Positions 1-13,277 of a stretch of DNA of 64,000 nt are shown in pieces (position 1 is the stretch's first letter; each line of letters opens with the position of its first letter). The stretch comes from Diplosphaera chodatii (taxonomy: Eukaryota > Chlorophyta > Trebouxiophyceae > Prasiolales > Stichococcaceae): positions 1,984,001-2,048,000 of the forward strand of contig JAALGY010000017.1 of NCBI GenBank assembly GCA_032358165.1, in the 5' to 3' direction. Below the pieces are notes generated by a model that was given only the letters and a program-made list of their open reading frames with translations, was not told the DNA's origin and searched no databases. Position numbers and translations under genes: made by a program.

Positions 1-316
1 TCGCCAGGTGTTGTGTTGCTTCACAGACATACAGTTTCAAGCTTTCTTCGGCTGAGAACCTTGAAAATGCAGATCACAATCGAAAGGAGCAAAGCCTACA
101 GAGCACTTGTTGACGGCTGTTGACGGCTGTTAACGGCTGTTGATGCTGTGGTGCAACAGGACGATCAGGCTGGGCTCTTTTTACGCTGTCTGACAGATTG
201 GGCGTCAGCGCTGAAGTCAGCAATCTGCTTTCCACACAAATCGGCACCACTTACAGACCACATGTAAGGTGCCGCATGGGATCAGCGGCAGCCGCCTCGG
301 CTTGAGAGCCTGCTGA
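1..316. other. Upstream region of gene A
   Basis: No coding exon is recognisable here. The stretch precedes the ATG of gene A and probably holds its promoter and 5' leader. It contains a 10-bp tandem repeat, listed separately. I see no convincing TATA box. Confidence 0.5.
108..147. repeat. 10-bp tandem repeat, four units
   Basis: The unit TGTTGACGGC occurs exactly twice (108-127), then once with one change (TGTTAACGGC, 128-137), then as a diverged fourth unit (TGTTGATGCT, 138-147). It lies about 170 bp upstream of the gene A start codon. It could be a simple slippage repeat or a repeated promoter element; the sequence alone cannot tell. Confidence 0.85.
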
Positions 317-3300
317 ATGCGGCTGCTTCAATTGCTGTGCCGCTATCGCTGCGCTGCAGCAGCCTGCGTCCTGCTGCTTGCGGCATGCGTCCAACATGTC
401 AACTGCGGCCGGGACACATGGTCAGTGCTCGAGCCGGAGTACACGCTAGAGGAGCTGGCATCTGCAGATGCCGGCTTGGGGGGTGGCGGCGATCCACTCA
501 TCCCGCTGGGCCCTCCAGAAGAACAGGTGCTGCCAGATGATCTCGAGATGAGCACTTCAGTCTAACACGACGTCGCAACGATGATCACACCTGCGGCAAC
601 AGGCCTACCACCCAGCTCGATTCGCCCAAACCAGACACAATGGCGTGAATGTGAAAGGCACCAGGTCTATGTCAATATCAAGCGGGGCAGACAAAGGAAA
701 GGCTAAGTTCTGTCGTGCAACAGGTGTACAGTCTGGGATTCCGGATCGAGGACCTGGTGGAGGAACCTGCAAGCCTGCGGGCCCGTGAGGCGCCACTGCC
801 GCGGCCGTTTAATACCTCTGCGCTTGGCGGCACTGCAGCCGCGGCAGCAGGTGTCTGATCTTCTCTGACAGTCAATCCATCTGTCACTTGCTGGCACATG
901 CCTGTTCCCAGTGCATAAACAGCAGCATCCGTCGCATGTCAAACCCAATGGATGTGTGGGCCCTGCACTGAGCGTCCTGAAAACCTGTTGCCACAGCGCC
1001 ACAGTATTTTGCGGATGCTCTTCCGGATACCAATGAAACGGATACGGACAACGGCGGTGCTGGTGGCCAGGCAGCAGATGCCAGCAGCTGGAAGTACTGG
1101 GAGCAGCCATCCGATGGTTCAGAGTTCATGTGCCCATACAACACGAGTGCCAAACCGGAGGTGCCTCTCAGCAAAGCGACCCACGATGGCGTGTGTTTGA
1201 TAGGTGATTGTCATCAGCTTCAGACATGAATGTGCCTCACCCAGGTGCTGGACTGGGGAGATGGTAACAAACAGCCGTCAGCACGGGAGTGCTCCAAGTC
1301 GTGCAAGTGAGGCTCCGCATGTTGATGGGTTGCCATGATGTACAGCATTCTCACTTGCAAGTGAACGATTGCTGTCCTCTGTGACAACCGTTCGCTGTGC
1401 TGTTGACAACAGAGCACGGCGTGGCTGCAATGCGTGGTTCTGGTGCAAGGACCAGGGGCGCCACGAATGCTATGACATCCAGTCCGAGACCTGGGTCAAG
1501 TGCGGGCCCGACTGCCTACCTGCCTGATGCTGCACCTGGTTGTCTGCATGCTGAGAACATGCACGATTGTGTAGGAGGGCACCCATTTTGTGCCAGCGGA
1601 TGGTGACATTTGATACCCGTGTTGCTAGGTACCATGGCTGCAAGCTGTTGAACATATCGGTGCTGCCGGTCAAGCCGCCAGATCCAGCGGACATGAAAGA
1701 GACGCATGAGGCATCCCGATTCCGCAGCTTTGCTGCCGGCTATCTCAAGCGTGAGCTTGGCCTTTGCTGTACTACAGTGATTATATAGCTCACTGCACCC
1801 CTAGCCTCGTGGCAGGGCTGTCGTAGCACGAGTGATGTTATACTGCAGTATCAGCACCAATAAGGCCGTCATTGCTCAATTCATCACAGGTTGTGTGCTG
1901 CAGGGGAGCTGTATGTGCGGCCGCCAAATGTGATTGTCGCGACTGCGGTGCAGCGATGTGCGCGCGGCGACTGGGAGGAAAAAGACCACATCTGGGCGGA
2001 CCACCTGACATGGCTGTCGGTGTACAACAAGATGGACTACGCGCGCCTTCATGGGACAACGCTGCACATGAAGGCCATTTGGGCAAGATCTCCCATGTGC
2101 TGAACCAATCCTTGCACCAAATTTAGCCCGATACAGCGTGTTCACACACCGCAGTGCATGCCTTGAGTCCACATCAATCTGGACTCATTGGTGTCGTACA
2201 TTGGATCTGCCACTCACTCGAAGGTCTTACACCTGACAGAACTTAAAGACACGGCCAATGGAGGTTGTCTTGGAGCTACTCGAAGAGGAGGCTGGCAACA
2301 CGGATGCCGAGTGGTTATTGTGGCTGGGCGTGCGCGGCATGGTTGCCAACCCTGCCTTTGCATTCCCTCTCATCAAGGTGTGCAATGGGTGCCTCCAGAT
2401 GCCATGCCGGCTCATGCAACAATGTACCTCTTAAATATGCAGACTTGGCCGGACATTTCACAGTCAAAGCTACTGATGTTGCTATGCATGATTGCATGCC
2501 TACTTCCATTCTACACGAGTGATGTACTCGAAACTGCTGTGAACCATGCGTCAGTGACTTGGCAGGATTATGAGGCAGTGGGTGCAGAGCTGGTGCTGTT
2601 CGGCAGCCGTGATGGGGTACTCAGTGGCGACTCCTGGAGTGAGCTTCCTGTCCGTTGCACTTGCGCGAACCCTTGTTGCAGGCAGCACTGCCTGTGGTTA
2701 TGGGCCTGACACTCTGCAACCAGACCTGTGTACACCTGCAAGCCCACTGCGCCCTAACCTCCATCAGAATCACTGCTGCGCACCCCATGAATGCTGCTTG
2801 CCACCCATGCAGAGCACGACACGGGCGTCTTGCTGGTGAAGAACACAGCCTGGGCGCGTCAGTTCTTCAAGGAGGTCGTCCAAGTCTTCAGACGTCCAAA
2901 GGTAGCGTCAGTACCCGGCACATCCTTGATAGACATTGCTTGAGCTTGATCCGCAGTCGGTCCTTGTTCATGCCAGGCATCCCTGTCTTACTAGCCTCAC
3001 TCGTGCACAGGTCATGCGGACATTCCTGACGCGGGATGAGCACTTGCACGGGCCGCGCAATGCAACACTGGACCAGGTCATGATGTACATGCTGCTGAAA
3101 GACAAGGGTGTCCACCAGCCAAAGGTGCGCCCTTGGGTACACGAGCACACGGCATGTCAAACAGATGTCTTGCGCATTTGTGAGGATTAGGGCGCTGGGG
3201 TCACAGAGATGCTGAATGTGTCAGCAGGTGCATTATGAGCGGACGTTCTGCTTGGCGTGCTTCTGGCGCAAGCACAACCTGCGTGCGCCCACGTCCTACA

Positions 3301-6300
3301 TCTCGCACTTTGCCTCGGTGCCATGTTGCGGCGAGTACAGCCTCCAGCTGGTGGGCTTCTCGTCTACAACCTGCTGATGGTTCTCTGACACCGTCTTGAA
3401 TGTGGTCGTTAGTTCCTCGCTCTGCCCCGGGAGGCATTTGCGGTGGCCTGTGCCGTCAGCCGCGTGAGGTGCTCGTGCGCAGGATGAGCAGTACCACGAG
3501 AGCCTGATGCAGCACGCCAACATCTCGCGCTGCAACTTCATGAAGGCGCTGCACCGGTCTGCACCGCTGGAGGTCGCCCACGGCCCAGCGCCCTTCCGCT
3601 ACCGCAGCACCCGCCTCATGGTGCGTCAGATGCTGCTTCCCATATGTGAATCTTGACAACATCCACCGTCCAGCGATGGAACACACACGAGGGCTTCAAC
3701 AATGTGACGGGTCTGGTGTGCAGTCCTGCAATGTCGTGCGGACTATCTGTTGCTGATGGTGATGGCCGTGTATCTGCAGGACTGGGTGTTTGTTCCCGGG
3801 CGCAAGAACCTGCAGCAGAGCGCGGCCGCATGCCGGGAAGCCTGTGCACAAAGTCCGCGCTGCACCACATGGCTGTGGTGCGCGCGGCCTGGCGGCTGCG
3901 ACGACGGCAAGGTAGGCACAACCGGATAACGTGCCATTGTGGCAGATCACCTGACCGCGAGAGAGGCCTGAAGCCTCAGGGTGCTGCTGGGGTATTGCAG
4001 CTAGCAGTTTTAGCAACTGCACAGGCCAGCCAGGTATAAAGGGCCACTACAGCCAGGGCTTGCTCCATGTGTGCGGTTTGTACAACGATGCAACTGTCTG
4101 CGACCTGCTGTCTGTGCAACGATGCAATTGTGTGCGATCTGCAGAACCTGGCGCCCAAGACGCGGCCGCATGGGGCGTGCGACCTGCTCGATGCGCCGCC
4201 CTGGGCCCCGCTCAAGGAGGCCGACCGAGGGCCCCTGTACTCCAGCTTCTCAGTCGGCTTCATGCATGGTTAGTTCTTGTAGTGCTTGCTATCAGTTGCT
4301 GTCATAGTGGTGCATGCGCCTGGCGGCGTGTTGCACTCACCATGTTGTTCAGCGGGTATCACACTGCATGTTGCCAACTGACGAGGCATGCCGCTGGTTG
4401 GATCTCCAGACTATGTGACGCCCGTGGCGGAGGCGGATGATACGGTAGCAGCAGACAGCGCCAGTGCCGTGGTCAAGGCACGCAGCGGCGCCACAGGCAG
4501 CCACCGCAAGCGGCGTGGCCGCAGGCGAACTGCGGCGGTCTTGCCCGCAGACACCGGACCAGCAGTACTTTCAGGTGCGGTGTGTGCTTCAGTTGTGCAA
4601 TGCACATCATGATGCTGTGATTATGTAGCGTGCAGTCTTACTTGTGCTGCTGCATATGTGCAACCAGCAATGCATGTGCCTCCTGTGACACAGCAGCGCC
4701 AATGTTGAGATTGGCGAACATGGTGCTGCGGCCATGGTGGGCAGAGCCGCACCATGTCCGGCGGGTGCCACCCCGCCAGCACCCCAATGTCGCCATCATC
4801 TCCGCCGTGCCGCCCAACCCCTGCAGGTTTGCAGCACCCTTCGAGTGCAAAACGCTGCCGACAAGCTTGTTGCACTGATCTTTGCAGCAGCAGGGTTGTC
4901 CTGAAGATGGCTGTGACACGGATAACATCTACAAACGTTGGTCGTGCAGCACATGTCCACACTCAATGCGTCCTGGAACAGTGTCGTCGCCTCACTTGAA
5001 AATGGCCCTTCCTGGTGCAGCTTTCCTATTGCGGACCACTTCAACTCGCTGGGGGTGATCAACAAGCAGGACTACGCACGGCGCCATGGTTGGGAGCTCC
5101 ACCTGTCTGCAGAGAACGTAGACCCCACAGCTATAGTGAGCTTCTGGATGTCAGCTAGGCTCCTACCTGGAGTGCATGTCTGTTGCCTGGCTCAGAATAT
5201 AGTACGCAAGGGTTCAGCATCATGTGCTTGGACATTGTTGGTTGCAGTTGTCACAGTTGCATGTTGGGCTCAAAACGGAGCTCTTTGGGATCTCAATTGC
5301 AGGGCAACTTCAACAAGATGGCATTCATCAAGAAGATGCTGGCAATAACGCCACGCACAGATGCGGAGTGGATCTGGTGGACAGACGCTGATACGCTCAT
5401 CACAGACACACCGTTCGAGTTTCCTTTCCACCGGTAAGTGCTTGCGTGCTGCTTGGTCAGCCTCTGGAAGCTCAACCACCACGTGATACAGTGTGCATGT
5501 GCTGCTTTTGCTGGGGTCCTCTGATGTGGGCTGCTGCTCCTGCATGACAATGCCACACCACCTGATCATCCGGTTTTGCCATGGTCACGCAGATATGAGG
5601 GTTATGATCTGGTGGTCTGGGGACAAAGGGAACGCATTGAACAGGGCGAGTTGGAAGGTTGGTACACAGCAGCACAGGGCCGTCCCATGTCAACACGAAT
5701 CAAAGCAAAGAGCTCGTTGCTGCAGATGATATGTCGTCTGTCGTTCACCGGCGGGACAGGCGGTGACTTGTCACGACCAGGCCTCGCCCATACTTTGGTG
5801 CAGGCATCAACTGTGGCGTGATGATGTTCCGTAACAGCGACTGGTCGCGTGCCTTCCTAGCGCAGCTGTCCGAGTATGCACATCTCGGCGAGGAGGCGCT
5901 CCTGCAGATGCGCCCAGTAAGCACTTGTAGACACTGACGCAACTTCAATGCATGTGGCATATTTAATGAGCTGGCGTATGTTGAGCAGTCTGATGAGGAG
6001 GTATCAAGGGATACCACAGGCCAACTCCAATTCTGACCAGTGTCCTGAGGTCACTGCAGATTTTGGAGCGGGAGGTCTTTCCGCTGGTCAAGGGGTTCAA
6101 GGACACGCCTTTCATCGTGTACATGCTGAAGACGCAGCTGTGGCAGAATGAGAAGTACATCGAGCGTGTGTACTTCGAGCAGGAGGTCGGCCTCAACCGC
6201 CACTGGCTGCAGGCAGGTCTTTGACACGAGCATGCCAATCTGATGTACGCTCTGTGACAGGATGTGCCATGCCCAGCCGCCGAGGGTGCGCCATTGCCTA

Positions 6301-6705
6301 GCGTTAATGCTGTCGTCAACAAATCATCGTCCGATATTGACAGGTGAACTGGGGCAGCGAGGAGGTGCCGCTGCTGGTGCACTATGCCGGCTGCACGGTG
6401 TGCCACCCGCCCGAGGGCAAGCTCAGTGAGGAGGTGGGACGCTCCTCATTATGGCCTGTGCATTGGTCGCCTCACCACCTTCTCGCGTTGGTCCACACCT
6501 GCTGTTGTGCGCTGGATTCAAATGCCTTTACCCCTGACTGTGTCTATATATACAGGTCATCAGAGGGTGCAACGACGAGTTTGCCAAGGCCTACCGCTAT
6601 GCACGCTGCAATCTGGCCGCAGCCTACACAAACCTGTCGTCAGCAGCCATCTGCCACTACCCTGCAGTGGACCTCAGTGACATGTCCATTCGGCTAGGCG
6701 TATAA
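317..6705 (+). CDS. Gene A: PAN/apple and tandem GT34-domain glycosyltransferase
   Basis: Multi-exon gene. The start is ATG 317, opening a hydrophobic signal peptide/anchor. Exon 1 (317-526) joins in phase 0 to exon 2 (724-850). Later exons, approximate: 1011-1200, 1252-1310, 1412-1520 and 1630-1750 (PAN module 1 with WFWCKDQG); 1891-2076, 2259-2376, 2550-2640, 2815-2905, 3012-3123, 3229-3370 and 3484-3618 (GT-like domain 1); 3781-3912 and 4138-4265 (PAN module 2, CTTWLWCARPGGCDDG); 4393-4580 (basic linker); 4719-4826, 5023-5136, 5303-5434, 5593-5658, 5807-5917, 6040-6212, 6345-6432 and 6556-6705 (GT34). The GT34 domain shows IADHFNSLGVINKQDYARRH, WWTDADTLI (DXD), INCGVMMFRNSDWSRAFL, YFEQEVGLNRHW and LLVHYAGC, as in plant xyloglucan xylosyltransferases, galactomannan galactosyltransferase and yeast Mnn10/Gma12. 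Domain 1 repeats this pattern but reads WLLWLGVRGM where DXD should be. The donor sugar and acceptor are unknown; Golgi location is inferred from family and signal peptide. Closest paralogue in the window is gene B. A TGTAA, the usual chlorophyte poly(A) signal, occurs at 6966-6970. Confidence 0.85.
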
Positions 6706-7131
6706 TATTATGCTCCGAACACGCTTGACTGCATCAGCTTGGGCCACAAATCGCATGATCGGCCATCACAGGGGGGAGTGAGGGACAGAGCATCGTTTGT
6801 ACGACATGCATGTCCAGATCTGAGATCATCTACACCACCGCTTGGACGCAACACGGAGCTTTCTAAGTTTCCATGCGTGTCTCCTCGTGGTCACTGATCA
6901 GAATAGATGCGCAAGTTTCATCTGGAGGTTCCTCCGTGCGAAGTGCCAAGTGTAGCTTTGACCGTTGTAACACACAGAACAGCTTTCAACAGCCGCAGCA
7001 AGGCAGTTTAAACGTTTGTGGGATCCCGTTTTTGGTGCTGGCCGGCATCAGCCGTGCCGTTACCTCATCTTCAGATGGTTTGACATACATGTAGCCATGC
7101 GGAGCGCCTGCAGCTGTGCCGTGCGGACCAA
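6706..7131. other. Spacer between genes A and B
   Basis: Contains the 3' untranslated region of A (TGTAA at 6966-6970) and the likely promoter of B. No coding exon, RNA gene or repeat is recognised. Confidence 0.5.
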
Positions 7132-10100
7132 ATGCAGACCATGCGGCGGTGCCGCTGGTCTTTGTGCATTGTGGCATGGGCCCTACTCAGAGCCTCACAG
7201 CCTGCTGCTGGCCAGTCTGATCCAGTAGAACCGCAACAAGCGGAGAGGGTGAGCAAGGCTTGTTGCTGCAGCCAGTCAACCCAGCACCTGGATGTGCTGC
7301 ATGTGCAGCGACCTACTTGGGTACTCGTGCATATCTGCACCAGCTCAGGACGCGACAGGCTTTGTAAATGCTTGCAGGCGTACGACCTTGGCTTCAGCAG
7401 CGCCGATCTTGTGGAGGATCCTGCTGGTCTGCGAGCGCATGGCCTGCCGATCCCCACCAACGACAGCAGTCAGGCAGCAGGGGCGTGGAAGTACTGGGAA
7501 CAGCCATCAGACGGCTCCGAGTTCACCTGCGCCTACAACACCAGCGGGCTTGCGGCGGTGCTGGCCGCAGGCGACGCCAGCAGCAGGCAGCCGAGCGCCC
7601 GCAGCTGCGCTGAGGCCTGCAGGTGCTGCTTCCATCGCGCTTCCAGTCGCAATGGCCCATCGCAGGATGCGTGCTGCCAGTGCACCAAGCTTTGCGAGAC
7701 GACAAGCTGGCAGGAGCCTCTTCATATGCAGCTCACACCCTCGGCATTGTGCGGGTGCAGTGCGCGCCCGGGGTGCACGGCATGGGTTTGGTGCAAGGAT
7801 GCGCAGCGGCGCCCCTGCTTCGACGCTCAGTCGGGCACCTGGGTGCAGCACCACGGCTGCGCACTGCTCCAGCTGCCTGTGCTGCCGATGCCGCTGCCCG
7901 ACCCTGGCAGCCTGAACGCCACTGATGGCGCCGGCCGCATCCGCAGCCTTGCTGCAGGCTATACCAAGAGTGCGAACGGCTGTCAAGCCAGCTGCCACAA
8001 TGCACTTGCAGAGACTGTGCAGGAGTAGCACCTCCTGCTTGCAAACACCATTGCAAACACCGTTGAAGTCACAAAAGGTTCCCACAAATGGGCTGCCATC
8101 CCTCATGACCCGTGGCAATGCTTGCAGGGGGTCTGTATATGCGGCCACCAAGGGTGGCAGTGGCAACAGCCGTGCAACACTGCGCGCGGCCTGACTGGAG
8201 CGCCGAGCGATGTGCCTGGGCCAACCGCATGGCATGGCTGTCGGTCCAGGACAAGCTGAACTTTGCGCGGCTGCATGGGACGACTTTCCACCTGGTGGCC
8301 ATCGAGGTGCTGCCATGTGGCCTGACAGCTGACCACACTGTCCTCAGCCCATGACTGTCCGTGCTTGGTGTAGCGTTGCTATCAAGGCTCGTCACAAGCC
8401 AGCATGTCCACCCCAAACCCACAGCATGCCTTCGCACTGCACTCAGGACCCTGGCTTCAGCAAGGCACAGGCGATTATGCAGCTGCTGACGGAGTTGGCA
8501 GGCGATGCAGGCGCCGCTTGGCTGCTGTGGACAGATGTCCAGGTGAGCTTGCACCTGTGACACTGCAAACAACCACATCGATTGTGCGCGGCAGCACATA
8601 CAGTGCTTGCTGTGTGCATCACCATGCAGATGCCACTCATCACATGCGAGGCACATGGAATCTCTGATTCGGATCACATGCATGTGCAACAGTCGATCAT
8701 CATCAACCCGGCCTTTGCCTTCCCGCTGGTCAGCAGCTACGACAAGCACGGCGTCGATGTTGTGGTGTCTGGCAAACGGGAGGGTGCCCTCGCTGGCAAC
8801 TCCCGAAGTGTGCTTCCCTTCACTCCTGCACTGGGTTGCAGTCTCTGCAAAATACTATTTCTTGCTGCTGCCATCACGATGAGCAGCATCACGTGCCCCT
8901 CGCATTCCCATGTATTCATGCCTGACCCTGGTGTCTGAGGGCTGACAGTAGGCACTTGACAGCGGTCTGGGCCTGCAGAGTTTGACGCCTCAGTGCTGCT
9001 GGTGCGCAACACGCCCTGGGCGCATACATTCTTCACCGCGGCACACCAGGCACAGCAGCGGCCCGCAGCCATGGCGCCCTTCCTCGCTGAGGACGTCCGG
9101 CTGCATGGCGAGCGCAACGCCACCCTGGAGCAGGCATGTCAGCCTGCAGCTGGTCGCTGGATAGTTTACTATCCGCTGGCTGTTGGTCCCCACTACTGTG
9201 CACCGTCGTGGCTTACTGCTTCGTTGTTCATTTTGAGCAGGTCATCATGTATCTGCTGCTGAGTGATAGCGCTGGCAACCAGCCGAAGGTGCGGCTGCAT
9301 CTGTCCCAGAAGCCATGCCCTGCAAGCGAAATCATATGCGCACTCGACACGAAGTAAGTTACTTTCAGATCACCACCATGTGCGGTGCAGGTACATTGCC
9401 CTGGTGTAGTGCGAAACTGTTCTTCCACGCATGCTGCAGGTGTACTTCGAGCAGTCGCTGTGCATGGCATGCGTCTGGGACCTGTTCAATGTTCGAGCGC
9501 CATCATCCTACATTTCATTGTTTTCAGGGCTGCCCACTTGCAACGCTTACAGCCTGCAGCAGGTAAGCAGGGTGTGGTGCTGCAAAGGGTTGTTTCTGCT
9601 GCCTGTGCACAAGATTTGGGTTTTTCCCAGAGGGCCAAGGCATCACTGTCGCTCAGCAGCGGGCAGGATAGTCAGCCAACTGAGTAGCACATACCAAAGA
9701 GATGCAATACACTATGTGCATTGACGCACGTGCAACATCTGATGCTGTGGACTGTGTAGGATAGTGCCTATTTTGAGGGGTTTATGAACCACACTCACCT
9801 GGCGCGCTGCAACTTCATGAAGGCGCTGCACCGAGCGACGCCGCTGGAGCTGGCCCATGACCCGCTGCCTGTCCAAATCCCCAGCATCCGCCTCATGGTA
9901 CTGAAGTTGATGACACGGATGCTGTCCCCGGCGTACCTTGCATGAGTGGCGTCCGCTGTTACGTTGCTGAAGTCGGCGCATGCCCTGCTGTCCAGGGCCT
10001 CGTGCCAATGCCAGTGCTTCCTACGTGTGCAGGACTGGGTGATGGAGCGGGGGCGCGACAACCTGCGCAAGGATGCGGCGGCGTGCAGGGCGGCCTGCGC

Positions 10101-13100
10101 GGAGGACGCCCGCTGCACCGTGTGGCTGTGGTGCGCGCGCGCCGGCGGCTGCGACGACGGTCAGGTGTCGACAAGATGTTGCCAGCCAACCACTCTGCAT
10201 CACCCGTACTCCACCTGCACAACCTCGCCAGCGGCATACAAGTGGCTGCAATTGGCGGGTTTGCTGGAGCTGACACATGTGTTGAAGGCCTGCTCCTGTG
10301 CCTGTGAGCAGGACATCAGCAGCGGGCTGCGGCCGCAGGGGGCATGCGAGCTGCTGGATGCGCCCGCCACCGCGCCGCTGGCCGAGGCCGCCCGGGGCCC
10401 ACTGTTCTCGAGCTTCAGCATGGGCTTCATGCACGGTGAGCACTCTGGCCCATGAATTCTGTGCCAGGCCGCTGCGCTTGCGCCAAGGCCCCTGCACTGT
10501 AGGACATGGCTCTGCCTGTCCCTTGCAGCGCACACTGCACATCAAGGGAACCCTGCAAAAAAAATAAATTATCGTTGCTTCGGTGTATAGCTTGAGCCCC
10601 GTTTCATTTTTGGCACTATTAAGCTAGACCAGTGAGCTATTACGCTTTCTTCAAAGGATGGCTGCTTCCAAGCCCACCTCCTGGTTGTTTTTGCTTAATA
10701 ATATCCTTTTCCACTAAGCTATTGATGCTCTTGCACCATCATTGTTGCACACGCCATCAAGGTGGCCTCGCTCTCATTGCAGACTACGTGCAGCAGCAAG
10801 GGCCTCCCACAGAGCCACCATCAGCGGCGGGGCGCCCTGCCGCCCGCGACAAGGCAGGCCGGGCCCCCAGGCCGCCAAAGAAGCCCAAGGGTGGCAGCGG
10901 CAAGGCCCCCAGGCAGCGCGGCCGCAGGCGCGCCCCGCCACAAGCGCCCAAGCGGTCACAGAAGCCACAGCGCGCAGCCAGCTCGCCACCTGCACAGCAG
11001 CCAGGTGCAATTGATCTGTCTCCGCCAATGAAAGGCACAGACCTGTGCAGTCCCAGCAGTGGCGTCGCTGCACGCAAATCCTCATTTGACTGCCCTCTGG
11101 TACCCAATGCTGTGCACCACAGGCAGGCCGGGCGGGCGTGAGACCAGGGAGGTCTTGCTGCCCTTCTGGGAGCGCCAGGTGGCGTCCGGTCACAGGCGCA
11201 GGGTGCCGCCGCCGGGCCGCCCCAATGTTGCCATCATCACAGCGATGCCGCCCAACCCCTGCAGGTGGGCCGACTGTCATGCTGTGCTGATGTGTCCGCA
11301 ATGTTTCACCACATCCCCCAGAGTCAGGGCAATGATTGCACAGCACTTGTTGTTCATGTGCAGCACAGCAACACATGTTGGCACTGAGTGCAGCTTCCCA
11401 ATTGCGGACCACTTCAACTCGCTGGCGGTGATCAACAAGCAGGACTATGCGCGCCGCCATGGCTGGGAGCTCCATCTGTCCGCCGAGAATGTGGACCCAA
11501 CTGCTGTGGTGAGCTGGCGTCACAGTACCAAGCAGACACAGATGCAGAAAAGCAAACTGAACAGTCCTGAGAACGGTGCAGCACCTTGTGTCGGTGTGCA
11601 CGGAGCCCCAACCAGCAGAGCATGCTCCAGCGCACACACCTGGCTGCGGAGTGTAGGGCAACTACAACAAGCTGGCGTTCATCCGGCAGACACTGGCCGG
11701 CACGCCGCCCGCTGATGCCGAGTGGGTCTGGTGGACGGACTCAGACACACTCATCACAGGTGGAGCGCTGCGCACGGAACACGCACGCATGCTGTGCTGC
11801 AGAACCATGCTGATGCACACGCTCATCATGCATTCGTGTGCCTCATGGGTGCAGACATCCCGTTCGAGTTCCCCTTCGAGCGCTACGATGGCCGTGACCT
11901 GGTGATCTGGGGCCAGCGAGACCGCGTGGCCAAGGGCGACATGGAGGGTGACACACACTGAGCCAGCGGCAGCGCACTGTCCTCTTGCTTCCAGCTGTCT
12001 TAATGGGCACAACCACGTGTGACCACGCCCGTGGAGCTTGTGCAATCTGACAGGCAGCGGAGGCACACGTGGGCCCAGCCGATGAGATTTTGTGCATCGC
12101 TGCTCAGGCATCAACACCGGCGTGATGATGTTCCGCAACAGCGCCTGGTCGCGTGCCTTCCTGGAGCAGCTGTGGTCCTACGCGCACCTGGGCGACGATG
12201 GGCTGCAGGAGATGCACTCAGTGAGACCCTGGACTCCAAGCTCACACAGGCGGCATACGACACACTCATCACAGCACCGTACAGCTCGCCTGGGAAGCCA
12301 CATGCAGTTGCTGTCACTTTGCCAGTGCGGGCGTTGGAGCGGGAACCACCTGACTGACGACGCTCACGACGCTCAATCATCTGCAGCCAGTTTGATTGCC
12401 AGACACTGACTGGCAGATGCTGGCGGGCAGGTTCACCTTCCAGACCTTAGGTCAGGGCCGCATCTGCAGATGTCATATGTGTGGCCTGTATATGGTCTGC
12501 AGACGCTGGCGAAGGAGGTGTACCCGCTGGTGGGCGGCTTCCACGACACGCCATTCATCGTGTACATGCTCAAGACACAGTCGTGGCGGGGCCGCTCGTT
12601 CCTGGACAGCGTATTCTTCGAGCAGCAGATCCCGCTGAACCGCCACTGGGTCCAGGTGAGCGGCCAGCAGAAACGATGGGGCTGACAGCATCACCTTGTT
12701 AGCACACAGATCGCTTGTTTCTGTACGCCACTGTGGGCTCGGCCTGATGCTACACAATTGGGATGCTGGAATGACGGTTACCACCCTGCTCCTTAACGCA
12801 GGTGGACTGGCAGACGGGTCAGCTGCCACTTATCGTGCACTATGCCGGCTGCAGCGCATGCTCGCCCCCAGGTACCCGCAGCAGTTGCTTACACAGACAT
12901 CATCTGCATGCACGACCGCCGCATGGGTGATTGTCAGCATAAGATTTTATGAACCAATTTGATTGGTGCTGGTGTTCTGTCATCCACAGAGGACAAGCTC
13001 AACCAAAAGGTGAGATGGCGCTGGCGGAATGGTTGGTTCTTTGTGGCAGACAAGACCGGCATGTTTCTGGCTGCTGGAAGTCGACGCTGGCAATGTTTGC

Positions 13101-13277
13101 GGTACAGCAGCTTCTTCTTGTCTGCAGGTTGAGCTGGGCTGCAGCAGGGAGTTTGCAAAGGCATATGCATTTGCACGATGTGGTCTGGCAACGGCTCATC
13201 AGAACCTATCACAGGCGGACGTATGCCAGTACGCTGCCGCTAACCTGAGCAATGTATCTATACGGCTTGGAGAGTGA
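7132..13277 (+). CDS. Gene B: PAN/apple and tandem GT34-domain glycosyltransferase
   Basis: Same architecture as gene A, about 950 residues. Start is ATG 7132 (a second in-frame ATG at 7141); the first exon (7132-7248) encodes a signal peptide ending near AAGQSD and joins in phase 0 to the exon at 7375. Further exons, approximate: 7375-7623 and 7745-7965 (PAN 1, CTAWVWCKDAQ); 8129-8306, 8446-8541, 8693-8806, 8980-9133, 9241-9291, 9440-9560 and 9760-9899 (GT-like domain 1); 10032-10163 and 10312-10434 (PAN 2, CTVWLWCARAGGCDDG); 10760-11004 (Lys/Arg/Pro-rich linker); 11155-11264, 11394-11507, 11657-11757, 11853-11948, 12109-12221, 12500-12655, 12802-12871, 12989-13009 and 13128-13277 (GT34). 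The C-terminal domain has WWTDSDTLI (DXD), INTGVMMFRNSAWSRAFL, FFEQQIPLNRHW and LIVHYAGC. Domain 1 reads WLLWTDVQ at the DXD position: the first Asp is kept and the second lost. The stop follows SIRLGE, shared with A (SIRLGV) and C (NIRLGN). Substrate unknown. Confidence 0.85.

Noticed and set aside
7132..8028. A single 298-codon open frame read as one exon
   Set aside because: It starts in exon 1 of gene B but runs through introns (donor after 7248, acceptor before 7375 and later ones). Only parts align with the paralogues.
10774..11661. 295-codon open frame on the minus strand
   Set aside because: Antisense to the basic linker and GT34 exons of gene B.
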